IMG/VR virus record: IMGVR_UViG_3300017659_000002 | Location: 1-39,688 of that record | Reading direction: 5' to 3' (one strand) | Origin: a virus | Length of the DNA stretch: 39,688 nt | Shown here: positions 14,799 through 21,785 of the stretch, piece by piece | Layout: every line of letters begins with the position of its first letter | Numbering within the stretch: position 1 is the first letter of the stretch | The notes under the pieces: generated by a model | What the model saw: the letters and a program-made list of their open reading frames with translations, nothing else | The model's database searches: none | Told to the model about the DNA's origin: nothing | Made by a program: the position numbers and the translations under genes

Positions 14799-15175
14799 TG
14801 AGCCACCGCCGCGGCGTCGGCCGGGCCCTGCTCGGCGTCGCTCGTCGGCGGGTCGGTGAGCGTCCACGCGACGACGCGCACGCCATCCATGTCGCGGGCC
14901 GCCTCGATGTGGATCGAGCCGTCCTTTCGCGTCGTCATGGTCTCGGTCAGCATCTGGTCGTCACGGAACTGCCGCAGGCCCGGGATGTCCATGTGGAAGT
15001 AGAAGCGGAGCTCCGGCGCGTCCGCGGTCCACGGGAACACCCTGACCTCGAAGTTGGTCGGCAGCGTGGCCGTCTGGCTGATGAGGGTCTCGGCCAGGGA
15101 CAGCGCGGCCATGTAGCTGTTGCGCTGGGTGCTGTCCTCGGCGGACTGCGCGGGTTCGGTAATCTGTGTGGTCAC
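14795..15175 (-). CDS. Hypothetical early protein
   Basis: 126 residues from the GTG at 15175, which has AGAGAGG at normal spacing. NFEVRVFPWTADAPELRFYF and DGVRVVAWTLTD suggest an alpha/beta fold with paired strands. Not recognised. Followed without a gap by the next gene. Confidence 0.65.
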   Translation of the reverse strand: MTTQITEPAQSAEDSTQRNSYMAALSLAETLISQTATLPTNFEVRVFPWTADAPELRFYFHMDIPGLRQFRDDQMLTETMTTRKDGSIHIEAARDMDGVRVVAWTLTDPPTSDAEQGPADAAAVAQ

Positions 15176-15260
15176 GGTGACCTCTCTCTGGTGGGGTTGC
15201 CGGTCGTGGTCGCTCGGGCCTGCAAGCAGCGAGCGGCCATCGGCGTTTCTGGGGTCTGTG

Positions 15261-15530
15261 TCAGGCGGTCCGCACGACCGCGCCGCGAGGCGGCAGCGGG
15301 CGCAGGTGGGCCATGGGGTGCGCGCTCTGCGAGGGCGCGGGAACGATGGCCAGTGGGCCGGTCGTCGGCTCGTGGTGGTGCAGGGCGTCGATGCGGTCGA
15401 GGTCCTCGTCGGAGAACGTGACCGCGCGGCCCTTCTTGCTGTGGGGCAGGCGGGCGATGTGCCGCCGCAGCCACCGCTCATCGACGCGGAGGATGTCCGC
15501 GGCTTCGGCGTAGGTGTGACGGCGCTTCAT
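15261..15530 (-). CDS. Excisionase-like HTH protein
   Basis: 89 residues. MKRRHTYAEAADILRVDERW begins a winged HTH of the HTH_17/excisionase type, with GRAVTFSDEDLDRI as the wing and helix that follow. The ATG at 15530 overlaps the stop of the Cro-like gene (ATGA). Second gene of the early leftward operon, a common place for a directionality factor that would assist the integrase at 17-18 kb; function inferred. Confidence 0.65.
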   Translation of the reverse strand: MKRRHTYAEAADILRVDERWLRRHIARLPHSKKGRAVTFSDEDLDRIDALHHHEPTTGPLAIVPAPSQSAHPMAHLRPLPPRGAVVRTA

Positions 15531-15823
15531 GCCGGCACCGAGGCGAGCGGCGCGGCCCGTCGGTTGTCGTCGGCGGGGACGGCGCGGCCGGTCGGGGCCC
15601 AGAGGATGAGCAGGTCGACGCCGATCACGCGGCATATGGCGTGCGCGACGACGTCCGGCTGTGTCTTGGTATGGCCGTTGAGTAGGGCGTCGATGGTGCT
15701 GGACGGGACAGGGATGGCGGCGGCGAGTTCGCGCCCGCTGATCTCGCAGCCAGTGCCGGTGCGCTCCATGAGGGTGCGCAGGAGATCGGGCCTGATCAGC
15801 TTGTATCGAAGTTGGGATGCCAT
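15527..15823 (-). CDS. Cro-like XRE regulator, first early gene
   Basis: 98 residues. The HTH core is CEISGRELAAAIPVPSSTID followed by ALLNGHTKTQPDVVAHAICR, an XRE-type pattern. The ATG at 15823 has AAGAGG at good spacing. It is transcribed away from the repressor-like gene and starts the early operon. It probably binds the 18-bp operators between them. Confidence 0.75.
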   Translation of the reverse strand: MASQLRYKLIRPDLLRTLMERTGTGCEISGRELAAAIPVPSSTIDALLNGHTKTQPDVVAHAICRVIGVDLLILWAPTGRAVPADDNRRAAPLASVPA

Positions 15824-15843
15824 GGGCGTACCTCTTGGGCGAA

Positions 15844-15861
15844 GTGTCCAAAGAATTGGGC
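15844..15861. promoter_or_regulatory. Operator copy 1 of the immunity region
   Basis: GTGTCCAAAGAATTGGGC. It contains the symmetric core CCAA-N4-TTGG and shares both ends with the two other copies at 15893 and 15961. It lies downstream of the predicted early promoter, between it and the Cro-like gene. Confidence 0.7.
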
Positions 15862-15869
15862 AGGCCTGC

Positions 15870-15899
15870 AGCATGTCAGAAGTCTGGGCGCCGTGTCCA
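15870..15899 (-). promoter_or_regulatory. Candidate early leftward promoter
   Basis: On the minus strand TGGACA (15894-15899) and CATGCT (15870-15875) are 18 bases apart. The -35 box lies inside operator copy 2, and copy 1 lies just past the expected start point. A bound repressor would block it, as expected of an early lytic promoter. Confidence 0.4.
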
Positions 15900-15910
15900 G
15901 ATTTTTGGGC
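15893..15910. promoter_or_regulatory. Operator copy 2 of the immunity region
   Basis: GTGTCCAGATTTTTGGGC, same ends as copy 1. It overlaps the -35 box of the candidate early promoter. A weaker related sequence lies at 15874-15892. Confidence 0.7.
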
Positions 15911-15960
15911 GCCGTGTCGCACTCGTTTCGGTCAAGCTCGTGACGTGGACTGGCCGAGGC

Positions 15961-15978
15961 GCCCAAGAACCTGGACAC
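15961..15978. promoter_or_regulatory. Operator copy 3, inverted
   Basis: GCCCAAGAACCTGGACAC; the opposite strand reads GTGTCCAGGTTCTTGGGC. It is inverted relative to copies 1 and 2 and nearer the rightward regulator gene, so it may control that promoter. Confidence 0.7.
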
Positions 15979-16085
15979 TGTGACCACGTGGCATGGGGGA
16001 TCGCTGCTTTGAACAGCGCATATGCCATCTGCGTATCAGTGGCCGCATGGACATCAGGCAGCCCATAGCCACCGGGGAGACGAGG

Positions 16086-16511
16086 ATGATGACGGCCGAG
16101 CAGACGGCGGAGCGGACTGACCTATCCGATCTGGTGCGCGACCGCATGGAGGAAGTCGGGCTCAGTTTCCGAACCCTCGCGGACGCCTGTATCGACCCCG
16201 AGGACCGGGATGCCGGCCCTCTCTACAAGCGCGGCACCATCGAAAACCTGACCAAGGCGCGCAGCGTCAAGGCGCCGACGGAGGGGCAGCTCCGCGCACT
16301 CTCGGTCGCGCTCTCCCTGCCGCTGCTCGCCGTTCAGCAGGCCGCCGCAGCGCAGTTCTTCGGCATGGTGTCGGAGCGCTGGACCGACCGACGAGATGCT
16401 CGTGTGCTCGTGGCTCGGATCGATGAGCTCGACGAGGAAGGCGTGGCTGAACTGGACGAGTTGGCGCAGATCGTGCTGCGCCGACGTGGGCGCCAGTCCC
16501 GCGATGACTGA
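16086..16511 (+). CDS. Probable immunity repressor (HTH)
   Basis: 141 residues. The N-terminal half is an HTH-like domain (SDLVRDRMEEVGLSFRTLAD, then KRGTIENLTKARSVKAPTEG), and the C-terminal half is helical and acidic (VLVARIDELDEEGVAELDEL). The ATG at 16086 has GGGGAG at normal spacing; the frame is open upstream to 15993, with weaker start candidates. Divergent from the Cro-like gene across the operator region, it is the best candidate for the repressor that keeps lysogeny. Confidence 0.7.
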   Translation: MMTAEQTAERTDLSDLVRDRMEEVGLSFRTLADACIDPEDRDAGPLYKRGTIENLTKARSVKAPTEGQLRALSVALSLPLLAVQQAAAAQFFGMVSERWTDRRDARVLVARIDELDEEGVAELDELAQIVLRRRGRQSRDD

Positions 16512-16683
16512 CTCCGACTGGAATTAGTACTACTTTCAGTTACCTCTCAGTGCACTCTGGTCACAACTTGATCGGTCTGGCACAGTCAGTGATCCGCCTG
16601 GGGGGCGTGTCGGATCAGTTCGCTCACGCATTCGAACGTATGGACGAATGTGGGGGTTGTAGCCATGCAAAGGGGCACGACCG

Positions 16684-17178
16684 ATGGCAGATGACGGCGG
16701 CGCGCAGGCACAACTAGAAGGCGAAGGCGAGGCTCAGCCACACGCGGAGTTCGACATGGAGTTTGTGTCCGAACTGCCCGGCGGAAGAGCGATCGTGCCC
16801 GCCGAGAGGGAAGGCAAGTTCGTCTTCCTGGTGGCGAGCGGCGCGATGACTCAGCAGTGCTTCGACGAAATGCTCCACCACTTGCAGGTCATAGTCGGCA
16901 GCGGCCGATGGCATCAGAACTGGCCCGACACTCCGGCGCCCACGGCCAGCCAGCAGCCCACCGCAGCATCGTTCGACATGGAGTACCGGCCTGCCCTCCC
17001 GAACGGGGCCGCCATCCTCCCCTCCGAGGAGCGCGGCCGGTTCGTCTGGCTCGTTGCGGCCGGCGCCATGACGCAGCAGTGCTTCGACGAGATGCGCGAG
17101 TACCTGCTTCACATCGTCGGCACCGGCATGTGGAGCCAGAACTGGGACGGCGAGCCACCGCCCCAGCCCGGCCTCTGA
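16684..17178 (+). CDS. Protein with a tandemly duplicated 60-residue domain
   Basis: 164 residues. Two copies of one unit are seen, at about 23-82 and 96-154. Each begins FDMEF or FDMEY, has LPGG/LPNG, then a nearly identical GAMTQQCFDEM and ends in HQNW/SQNW. The flanking ends are acidic or Pro-rich. AAGGGG precedes the ATG. It lies between repressor and integrase on the repressor strand, so it is probably expressed in the lysogen. Family not recognised; a superinfection-exclusion or host-interaction role is only a guess. Confidence 0.75.
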   Translation: MADDGGAQAQLEGEGEAQPHAEFDMEFVSELPGGRAIVPAEREGKFVFLVASGAMTQQCFDEMLHHLQVIVGSGRWHQNWPDTPAPTASQQPTAASFDMEYRPALPNGAAILPSEERGRFVWLVAAGAMTQQCFDEMREYLLHIVGTGMWSQNWDGEPPPQPGL

Positions 17179-17181
17179 TCT

Positions 17182-18480
17182 CTAGGCGGTGCGCACGACG
17201 GTCAGCCCGTCCCGCGGGGCGGGCTGACCCATGGCCGCCTCGATGGCCGCTGTGATCTCCCCGTCCAGGGCGCGCACGAGATGCCCGTACCGGTCCACGG
17301 TCGTCGTGATGCTCTCGTGGCCGAGGCGGGCCTGGATGGCAGGCAGCGGAATGTTCGCTGCGATGAGCCAGGACACGTGCGTGTGGCGCAGGTCGTGCAG
17401 GCGCGGACGCTTGGTGAGGCCCTTCTTGATCGCCTCGCCCAGCGCGCGCTCCCATTTGCGGTGGTAGAAGTTCGAGTGTCGCCACGCCTTGCCCATCCCG
17501 CCACGGAAGAGCCAGTCTTCCGGGCCGCGGCCAGCGATCTGCCGGCGGACCATGTCCATCTGCGTGTTGTTCAACGCGATGATGCGACGGCCCTTGCGCG
17601 TCTTGGGCGGCCCGATCTCGAACGTGTTGTCCTCCTGGCGCTTCCACGCACGCTGGATGTTGACCGTCTTCTGACGCAGGTTCACGTCACGGGTCTGCAG
17701 TGCGGTCGCTTCGCCCCAGCGCAGGCCGGTACCGACGAGGAAGTCGAGCAGGTCGGCGGCGTTCGGGTCGAACGCGCGGAGCTCGGCGCTGATGCGGGCG
17801 TATTCCTCGCGCTCGAGGAACGTCATGTCTTCTTCGGTGTGGTCATCGCTGCGGGGCAGGCTGGTCTTGGCGCAGGGGTTCGTGGAGCGCAGCGGCTGCT
17901 CGGTATCGAGGGCGGCCTGGAAGATGCAGAACAGCAGACCGTGCCGGTTGGCGATGGACTTGGGGCTCGCCTTCTTCCGGAGCCACAGCTTCGCGTTGTC
18001 GGGATCGCGGATGCCGTCCTCTTGGGCGCGTACCCAGTCGGTGACGTCGTCCTGCGTGACGGTGCAGAGCGTTGCCTCCGTCGTCATGCCGTCCTTGCGG
18101 ACGTGGACGAGGCCGCCGAGTCGTCGCTCGGTGCCGTCGGCTCCTTTGTGCAGGATGCCGGCGAAGTGCTTTTCGATGTCGCGCTTGTAGTCGATGCGTG
18201 TGCGGGCGTCGACTCCCGTGAGCCGGTCGACGTAGCGGTGCGCCCATTCCAGGAACGGAACGTCGTCGGGGCTCGTGTCAGGCTCGACGAACCCGAGGCC
18301 CTTGGTCCAGCCGTGCGGCCACTGCTGGCCGTGCGCATCTACCAGCTTCTTGAAGTCCTCGGCTGATTGCTCGTCGCCGAACTTCTCGTCTTCCCAGGAT
18401 CCCCCTCGCCCCCCTTGCAACCAGCGGACCTGATAGGTCGCGGAGCCGTCCTTCTTCTCGCGCTTCCTGATGCTCGCCAT
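17182..18480 (-). CDS. int: Tyrosine integrase
   Basis: 432 residues. It catalyses site-specific recombination between attP and the host attB. The N-terminus has a small arm-binding domain (MASIRKREKKDGSATYQVRW), then a core-binding helical domain (about 70-200). The catalytic residues are R254 (GTGLRWGEA), K293 or K295 (PPKTRKGRR), H362 and R365 (LHDLRHTH), H388 (LGHES) and the nucleophile Y398 (DRYGHL). It ends three bases from the convergent duplicated-domain gene. No strong ribosome site is seen before the ATG at 18480. The tRNA-like attP lies about 110 bases upstream. Confidence 0.96.
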   Translation of the reverse strand: MASIRKREKKDGSATYQVRWLQGGRGGSWEDEKFGDEQSAEDFKKLVDAHGQQWPHGWTKGLGFVEPDTSPDDVPFLEWAHRYVDRLTGVDARTRIDYKRDIEKHFAGILHKGADGTERRLGGLVHVRKDGMTTEATLCTVTQDDVTDWVRAQEDGIRDPDNAKLWLRKKASPKSIANRHGLLFCIFQAALDTEQPLRSTNPCAKTSLPRSDDHTEEDMTFLEREEYARISAELRAFDPNAADLLDFLVGTGLRWGEATALQTRDVNLRQKTVNIQRAWKRQEDNTFEIGPPKTRKGRRIIALNNTQMDMVRRQIAGRGPEDWLFRGGMGKAWRHSNFYHRKWERALGEAIKKGLTKRPRLHDLRHTHVSWLIAANIPLPAIQARLGHESITTTVDRYGHLVRALDGEITAAIEAAMGQPAPRDGLTVVRTA

Positions 18481-18548
18481 GCAGGCACAGTAGGGGCGGA
18501 TCGGGGCGGGTGTGTGGCCATTGTTTGGCCAAGGGGCCGGACATGACG

Positions 18549-18580
18549 AAGGCCCGGCCTGCTTTCGCAGGTCGGGCCTT
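18549..18580. terminator. Strong hairpin next to attP core
   Basis: AAGGCCCGGCCTGC and GCAGGTCGGGCCTT pair over 14 bp with one mismatch around a TTTC loop. It lies directly downstream (on the minus strand) of the tRNA-like segment, where a host tRNA terminator would be. It may be part of the shared attP/attB sequence. Confidence 0.75.
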
Positions 18581-18590
18581 GATCATTCAG

Positions 18591-18612
18591 GGTGAGTGAC
18601 GGGACTTGAACC
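18591..18612 (-). other. attP core: copy of a tRNA 3' end
   Basis: The minus strand reads GGTTCAAGTCCCG then TCACTCACC. TTCAAGT fits the T loop, and CACTCAC fits the 3' strand of an acceptor stem followed by a C discriminator. A C at that position pairs with an extra 5' G only in tRNA-His, so tRNA-His is the best guess for the target. The 5' side does not form the T stem (TCAGG against CCCGT), so similarity starts inside the T arm, as expected for an attP that rebuilds the 3' end of the tRNA on integration. Confidence 0.7.
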
Positions 18613-18715
18613 TGATTTTTGACCCTCATTTGACCTGCGGCGATGCGCAAAACCCTGCCAAATCGGGCGAGTTCGATACCAGTCGGCGTCACTTGGAGCG
18701 TCCAGAACCGAGGCG

Positions 18716-18733
18716 GTTTGGCCGCGGCCAAAC
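18716..18733. repeat. 18-bp perfect palindrome
   Basis: GTTTGGCCGCGGCCAAAC is fully self-complementary. Its half GTTTGGCC recurs at 18523-18530 on the other side of the att core (there as GTTTGGCCAA). It may be an accessory protein or arm-type integrase site. Confidence 0.6.
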
Positions 18734-18808
18734 GCCCGTTGGCGGGTGCTCAAGGTGCGGCGCGGGTGAGTGCAAAGAGGCCCAACCGACGCAGCTGGAA
18801 CGTGAAGA

Positions 18809-18834
18809 CGCCCCCAGCCATAAGGCCGGGGGCG
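18809..18834. terminator. Hairpin in attP flank
   Basis: CGCCCCCAGCC-ataa-GGCCGGGGGCG gives an 11-bp stem with one mismatch and a tetraloop. It would stop transcription entering or leaving the cargo region. Confidence 0.55.
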
Positions 18835-19010
18835 CCCTCGCGGCCGCACCTCCTACGCCTGGGGGGCAGAGGGAGGGGGCCGGTCTGTGCAGCTCACGCG
18901 TAATGCTTCGGTGCGCCCCACCTCGGGGCAACGCCCATTAGACAGCATCACTCGAACGTGTGTTTCATTCCCGAAAGGCTTGCGGATCAACCGGAGCGCC
19001 GACTGTCAGA

Positions 19011-19028
19011 TGTACCAAGCATGGTACA
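19011..19028. promoter_or_regulatory. Operator-like inverted repeat before small XRE gene
   Basis: TGTACCA-AGCA-TGGTACA, perfect 7-bp arms, 33 bases before the GTG at 19062. The size and spacing suit an XRE dimer, probably autoregulation by the gene it precedes. Confidence 0.6.
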
Positions 19029-19061
19029 GACAATGATCACCTGAGTGACCAGCGTTAACGC

Positions 19062-19292
19062 GTGCCAACTGACCCCCTGCCCGACTGGGTACCGACCCGT
19101 CGCCGCGCCATCGGGGACCGAGTGCGTGCCGAACGTGTGCGCCAGCACCTGACACAAGAGCGACTCGGCGAACTCGCCGGCCTCGACCGCAAGACGGTCA
19201 ACCGCATCGAGCAGGGAACCCACGCTGCACTGATCGACCACCTGCTCGTGATCGCTGACGCGCTCGACGTCGACCTGCGCGACATCGTGTAG
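19062..19292 (+). CDS. Small XRE-family regulator
   Basis: 76 residues made of one HTH_XRE domain: AIGDRVRAERVRQHLTQERL, then GELAGLDRKTVNRIEQG, then a helix LIDHLLVIADALDVDL. GTG start; no clear ribosome site, so it may be leaderless or start at a later codon. It faces away from the integrase and has a perfect palindrome upstream. It may control cargo genes or host genes in the lysogen. Confidence 0.8.
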   Translation: MPTDPLPDWVPTRRRAIGDRVRAERVRQHLTQERLGELAGLDRKTVNRIEQGTHAALIDHLLVIADALDVDLRDIV

Positions 19293-19293
19293 G

Positions 19294-19335
19294 GGGCGGG
19301 CCGCTCCCACTGCTCGGCCGACGAGCGGCCCGCCC
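19294..19335. terminator. Bidirectional terminator after XRE gene
   Basis: GGGCGGGCCGCTC and GAGCGGCCCGCCC form a perfect 13-bp stem, starting two bases after the XRE stop codon. Confidence 0.75.
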
Positions 19336-19338
19336 TGT

Positions 19339-19374
19339 CCCGCCGCCGATCAAGCTTCGGCACCCGGCGGCGGG
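19339..19374. terminator. Second terminator, for convergent gene
   Basis: CCCGCCGCCG and CGGCGGCGGG pair over 10 bp around a 16-base loop, just after the stop (19379) of the minus-strand gene. It serves the opposite direction from the neighbouring hairpin. Confidence 0.65.
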
Positions 19375-19378
19375 AGTC

Positions 19379-19564
19379 TTAGTCGGCCTGTGTCTCGCCA
19401 GGCTTGCGCGGCCAGCTCGTGCCGGTGCGGAAGCCGTTGCGGAGCGGGCCGCTGTAGAAGTGCTTGTGCTCGCCGTGGTGGCCGGCGGACAGGGTGCACC
19501 GGCGCGTGCTCTCGGGCTGCCGGATGAAGCAGATGCCGGGGATCTCTACGTGCCCGGCGCTCAC
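19379..19564 (-). CDS. Small Cys/His protein of the cargo region
   Basis: 61 residues from the GTG at 19564, coupled to the upstream stop (GTGA). Contains RRCTLSAGHHGEHKHFYSG, a C..GHHGEH.H pattern seen in small streptomycete proteins next to XRE regulators. Metal binding is possible; function unknown. Confidence 0.65.
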   Translation of the reverse strand: MSAGHVEIPGICFIRQPESTRRCTLSAGHHGEHKHFYSGPLRNGFRTGTSWPRKPGETQAD

Positions 19565-19887
19565 AGCCGCCGCCCCTCGCGGAGCGCGCGCCGCAGCTCC
19601 GCCGAGTCGGGGCAGTAGGCGCCGTTGTCGGTGCACTGCTCGCACATGGTGGTGTGGGTGACGAGCTGCACGTACACGCGGTCACGGGCACAGTCCGGGC
19701 AGGCGCGCGGAAACAGACGCCGGCCGGAGCTCTCGTCGTCGCGCTCGCCCAAGTCGACGGCGGGCCTGCCAAGCAGCACCGTGTCGCACCAGGCGCAGGA
19801 CCGGCCGCACTGCTGGGCCTCGCTCATGCTGCCGACGGGCGGCACTTCGACCGGGAACGTCTCTGTCGGTGCGTGGACGGTGCTCAT
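19561..19887 (-). CDS. Zinc-ribbon-like protein of the cargo region
   Basis: 108 residues. Three Cys pairs are seen: CAWC (about 32-35), CPDC (about 63-66) and CEQC (about 82-85), plus a later Cys, enough for one or two zinc sites. The ATG at 19887 has GGAGG eight bases upstream. It is divergent from the large XRE gene, an arrangement common in Streptomyces chromosomes. Confidence 0.7.
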   Translation of the reverse strand: MSTVHAPTETFPVEVPPVGSMSEAQQCGRSCAWCDTVLLGRPAVDLGERDDESSGRRLFPRACPDCARDRVYVQLVTHTTMCEQCTDNGAYCPDSAELRRALREGRRL

Positions 19888-20073
19888 GACGCCACCTCCA
19901 GGCGGGGCAGGGGATCCTCGGAGAGGGCCGCTCCGCCTTTTGCCGCAGGGATGCGGCCCGTACTCTCGTCCATGTCGACGCTCCTGGGGTGTCGGCCGTC
20001 CCCGGGGCCGTTCGCGCGGCTGCCGGGATTCACGACCACCCTTCGCCTCGGCGCACGCCTTGCCATCCCACCG

Positions 20074-20095
20074 ATGGGTATCCCCCTCATGGGTA
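20074..20095. promoter_or_regulatory. Direct repeat upstream of XRE/TPR gene
   Basis: ATGGGTA occurs at 20074-20080 and 20089-20095, with CCATCCC nearby in inverted form. It is a candidate operator in the 241-base divergent gap 19888-20128, which is otherwise featureless to me. Confidence 0.35.
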
Positions 20096-20128
20096 GGGCC
20101 GCCCGTACCGCCACGATCGGGGGATCCT

Positions 20129-21412
20129 GTGCCAGTGATCCAGCCGCCAACGGCCCTGCCACCTGCTGTCCTTGACCTGCCAGAGATGCAGCACGCCCTT
20201 AGTTGTCACGACTTCGGGGCCGTCTTCAGGCTGGCCCGCGAGCAGGCGGGCATCAGCTACCAGCGCATCGCCGCCGAGTGTGGGATCAAGCCCGAGCGGG
20301 TCGGCGCCCTCGCGCGTGGACGCGGGCGGGTCGAGAGCTACGAGAAGATCGCAGTCATCGCTGATGCGCTCCGCATCCCCGGCAGCATGGTGGGCTTAGC
20401 CCCCCGCCCGTGGGAGACGTCCACTAACCCCGCTGTGCCCCGCCGTGGCGTACTCCAGGCGGCGGGCGCCGTCGGTCTGGCGGCGAGCCTGCCCGACGTA
20501 CTGTCGCCCACCGGCTCCCGCCGAATCGGCGCCGGAACCATCACCCGCCTGCGCGAGCGCACCGCACGGCTCCGCCGTCTCGACGACGTGCTCGGCGGCG
20601 GCGACACGTACCGGGTGTACAGCGCCGAGTACCAGGCCACCAAGCGGATCCTGCGTACCGGCACCTACAGCGACGCAGTCCTCCGCGAGCTACTCGCCCT
20701 ACTTGCGGAGCAGGCGCAGCAGGCGGGATGGGCAGCGTTCGACGGCGGCCGAGAGCGCGAGGCCGCAGCGCTGTACCGAGAGAGTCGGTCGACCGCCGAG
20801 GAGGCGGGCGCCGGCGACCTGGCACGCAACGCGCTCGCGTTCCTGGCGTACCAGGCTGGCCCGACTGACGCGCGAGGGGCGGCGACTATCGCGGCGCACT
20901 CCTGCGAAGCCATCACCGAACAGACCCCGGCCACTGTCCGGGCCTTGCTGTGGGAGCGGTACGCGTGGGCGCTCGCTGTCGCTGGCGATGCCGCTGGAAC
21001 AGAGGAGGCCCTACACACGGCCGGCGCCGCTCTCGAAGCAGACGACGCCGAAAACCCGCAGCCTGACTGGTCGGCATGGGTCGGGCGGGCGGAGCTGGAC
21101 ATCATGGCGGGTCGTTGCTGGACGGAACTGCGGCGCCCGCTCCGCGCGGTGCCACTCCTGATTCGAGGACTCGGCGGGTTCGACGACGCTCACGCGCGGG
21201 ACAAGGCCCTGTACCTGACCTGGCTGGCCGAGGCGTATGCGACTGCCGGGGAGGTCGAGGAAGCCGTCGCGGTCGCCGTCCGGGCCGTCGAGCTGGCGGA
21301 CGGGGTGGCGTCTGCCCGCCCCCGCCGGCGCATCGAGCACGTCGTGACTCGTCTCGCACTTGACCATGGCTCCGTCCCAGCGGTCGCCGAACTCGTCGAG
21401 CGCACTGCCTAG
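20129..21412 (+). CDS. XRE regulator with TPR-like sensor domain (host-like)
   Basis: 427 residues. The N-terminal XRE HTH is AVFRLAREQAGISYQRIAAE then CGIKPERVGALARGRGRVES. PRRGVLQAAGAVGLAASLPD follows, a Tat-like segment typical of a large Streptomyces regulator family, not an export signal. The rest is helical repeats of TPR type (YRESRSTAEEAGAGDLARNA, WLAEAYATAGEVEEAVAVAV). GTG at 20129 with GGGGGA upstream, or GTG at 20135. It converges with CutA and overlaps its stop by four bases. It looks chromosomal in origin. Confidence 0.85.
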   Translation: MPVIQPPTALPPAVLDLPEMQHALSCHDFGAVFRLAREQAGISYQRIAAECGIKPERVGALARGRGRVESYEKIAVIADALRIPGSMVGLAPRPWETSTNPAVPRRGVLQAAGAVGLAASLPDVLSPTGSRRIGAGTITRLRERTARLRRLDDVLGGGDTYRVYSAEYQATKRILRTGTYSDAVLRELLALLAEQAQQAGWAAFDGGREREAAALYRESRSTAEEAGAGDLARNALAFLAYQAGPTDARGAATIAAHSCEAITEQTPATVRALLWERYAWALAVAGDAAGTEEALHTAGAALEADDAENPQPDWSAWVGRAELDIMAGRCWTELRRPLRAVPLLIRGLGGFDDAHARDKALYLTWLAEAYATAGEVEEAVAVAVRAVELADGVASARPRRRIEHVVTRLALDHGSVPAVAELVERTA

Positions 21413-21729
21413 TTGGCGAGCGTCCGCTCGATCCACGCCAGGTAGGGGATCGAGCCTGTCTCGATCGCAGTCCCGATGACCTCGGGGTTGTCCCACGGGT
21501 GATGCTCGACCAAGTGCGCCTCCAGCTCGGGGTACTTGGCGTCAGTCGTCTTGAGGAGCAGCTGGTACTCCTCGCCGGTACCGAACTCACCCGCATGCCA
21601 GAACGCACTGGTGACGGGACCGATGATCTGGGCGCCCGCAGCGAGGCGGGCTCGGACGGCGGACTCGGCCAGGGCTACGGCCTCGGCGCGAGTCGCGGTG
21701 GCGGTGGACACGTTCAGGAAGTCAGCCAT
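21409..21729 (-). CDS. cutA: CutA-like divalent-cation tolerance protein
   Basis: 106 residues, the usual CutA1 length. Family signatures are VTSAFWHAGEFGTGEEYQLL, then LKTTDAKYPELEAHLVEHHP and IPYLAWIERTL. CutA proteins form very stable trimers; roles in metal tolerance have been proposed, but the exact function is unsettled. Such a gene is unexpected in a phage. It lies tail-to-tail with the XRE/TPR gene and would follow the late operon if the IS30 element were absent. Confidence 0.88.
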   Translation of the reverse strand: MADFLNVSTATATRAEAVALAESAVRARLAAGAQIIGPVTSAFWHAGEFGTGEEYQLLLKTTDAKYPELEAHLVEHHPWDNPEVIGTAIETGSIPYLAWIERTLAN

Positions 21730-21785
21730 CCCGCGAGGCTACAGACCCCGGACGTGCGAAAGCGGCCCCGCCCTCCCGACTTCCG

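Larger units (their letters stand above)
18481..19061. other. Non-coding attP region
   Basis: 580 bases without a convincing gene between the integrase and the small XRE regulator. It holds a hairpin (18549-18580), a tRNA 3'-end copy (18591-18612), two TTTGACC repeats near 18618 and 18629, a GTTTGGCC motif at 18523 echoed by an 18-bp palindrome at 18716, a further hairpin (18809-18834) and an operator-like repeat at 19011-19028. Short open frames here overlap the att site and lack ribosome sites. Confidence 0.7.

Noticed and set aside
15993-16085. Longer N-terminus for the repressor-like protein
   Set aside because: The frame is open, but the only good ribosome site is before the ATG at 16086; the extra segment covers likely promoter sequence.
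18591-18612. A functional tRNA gene
   Set aside because: Only the 3' end is present; the T stem does not pair and no anticodon or D arm is found upstream on that strand.
18606-18941. 111-codon plus-strand frame over attP
   Set aside because: It overlaps the tRNA-like core and a hairpin, has no ribosome site and reads as low-complexity sequence.
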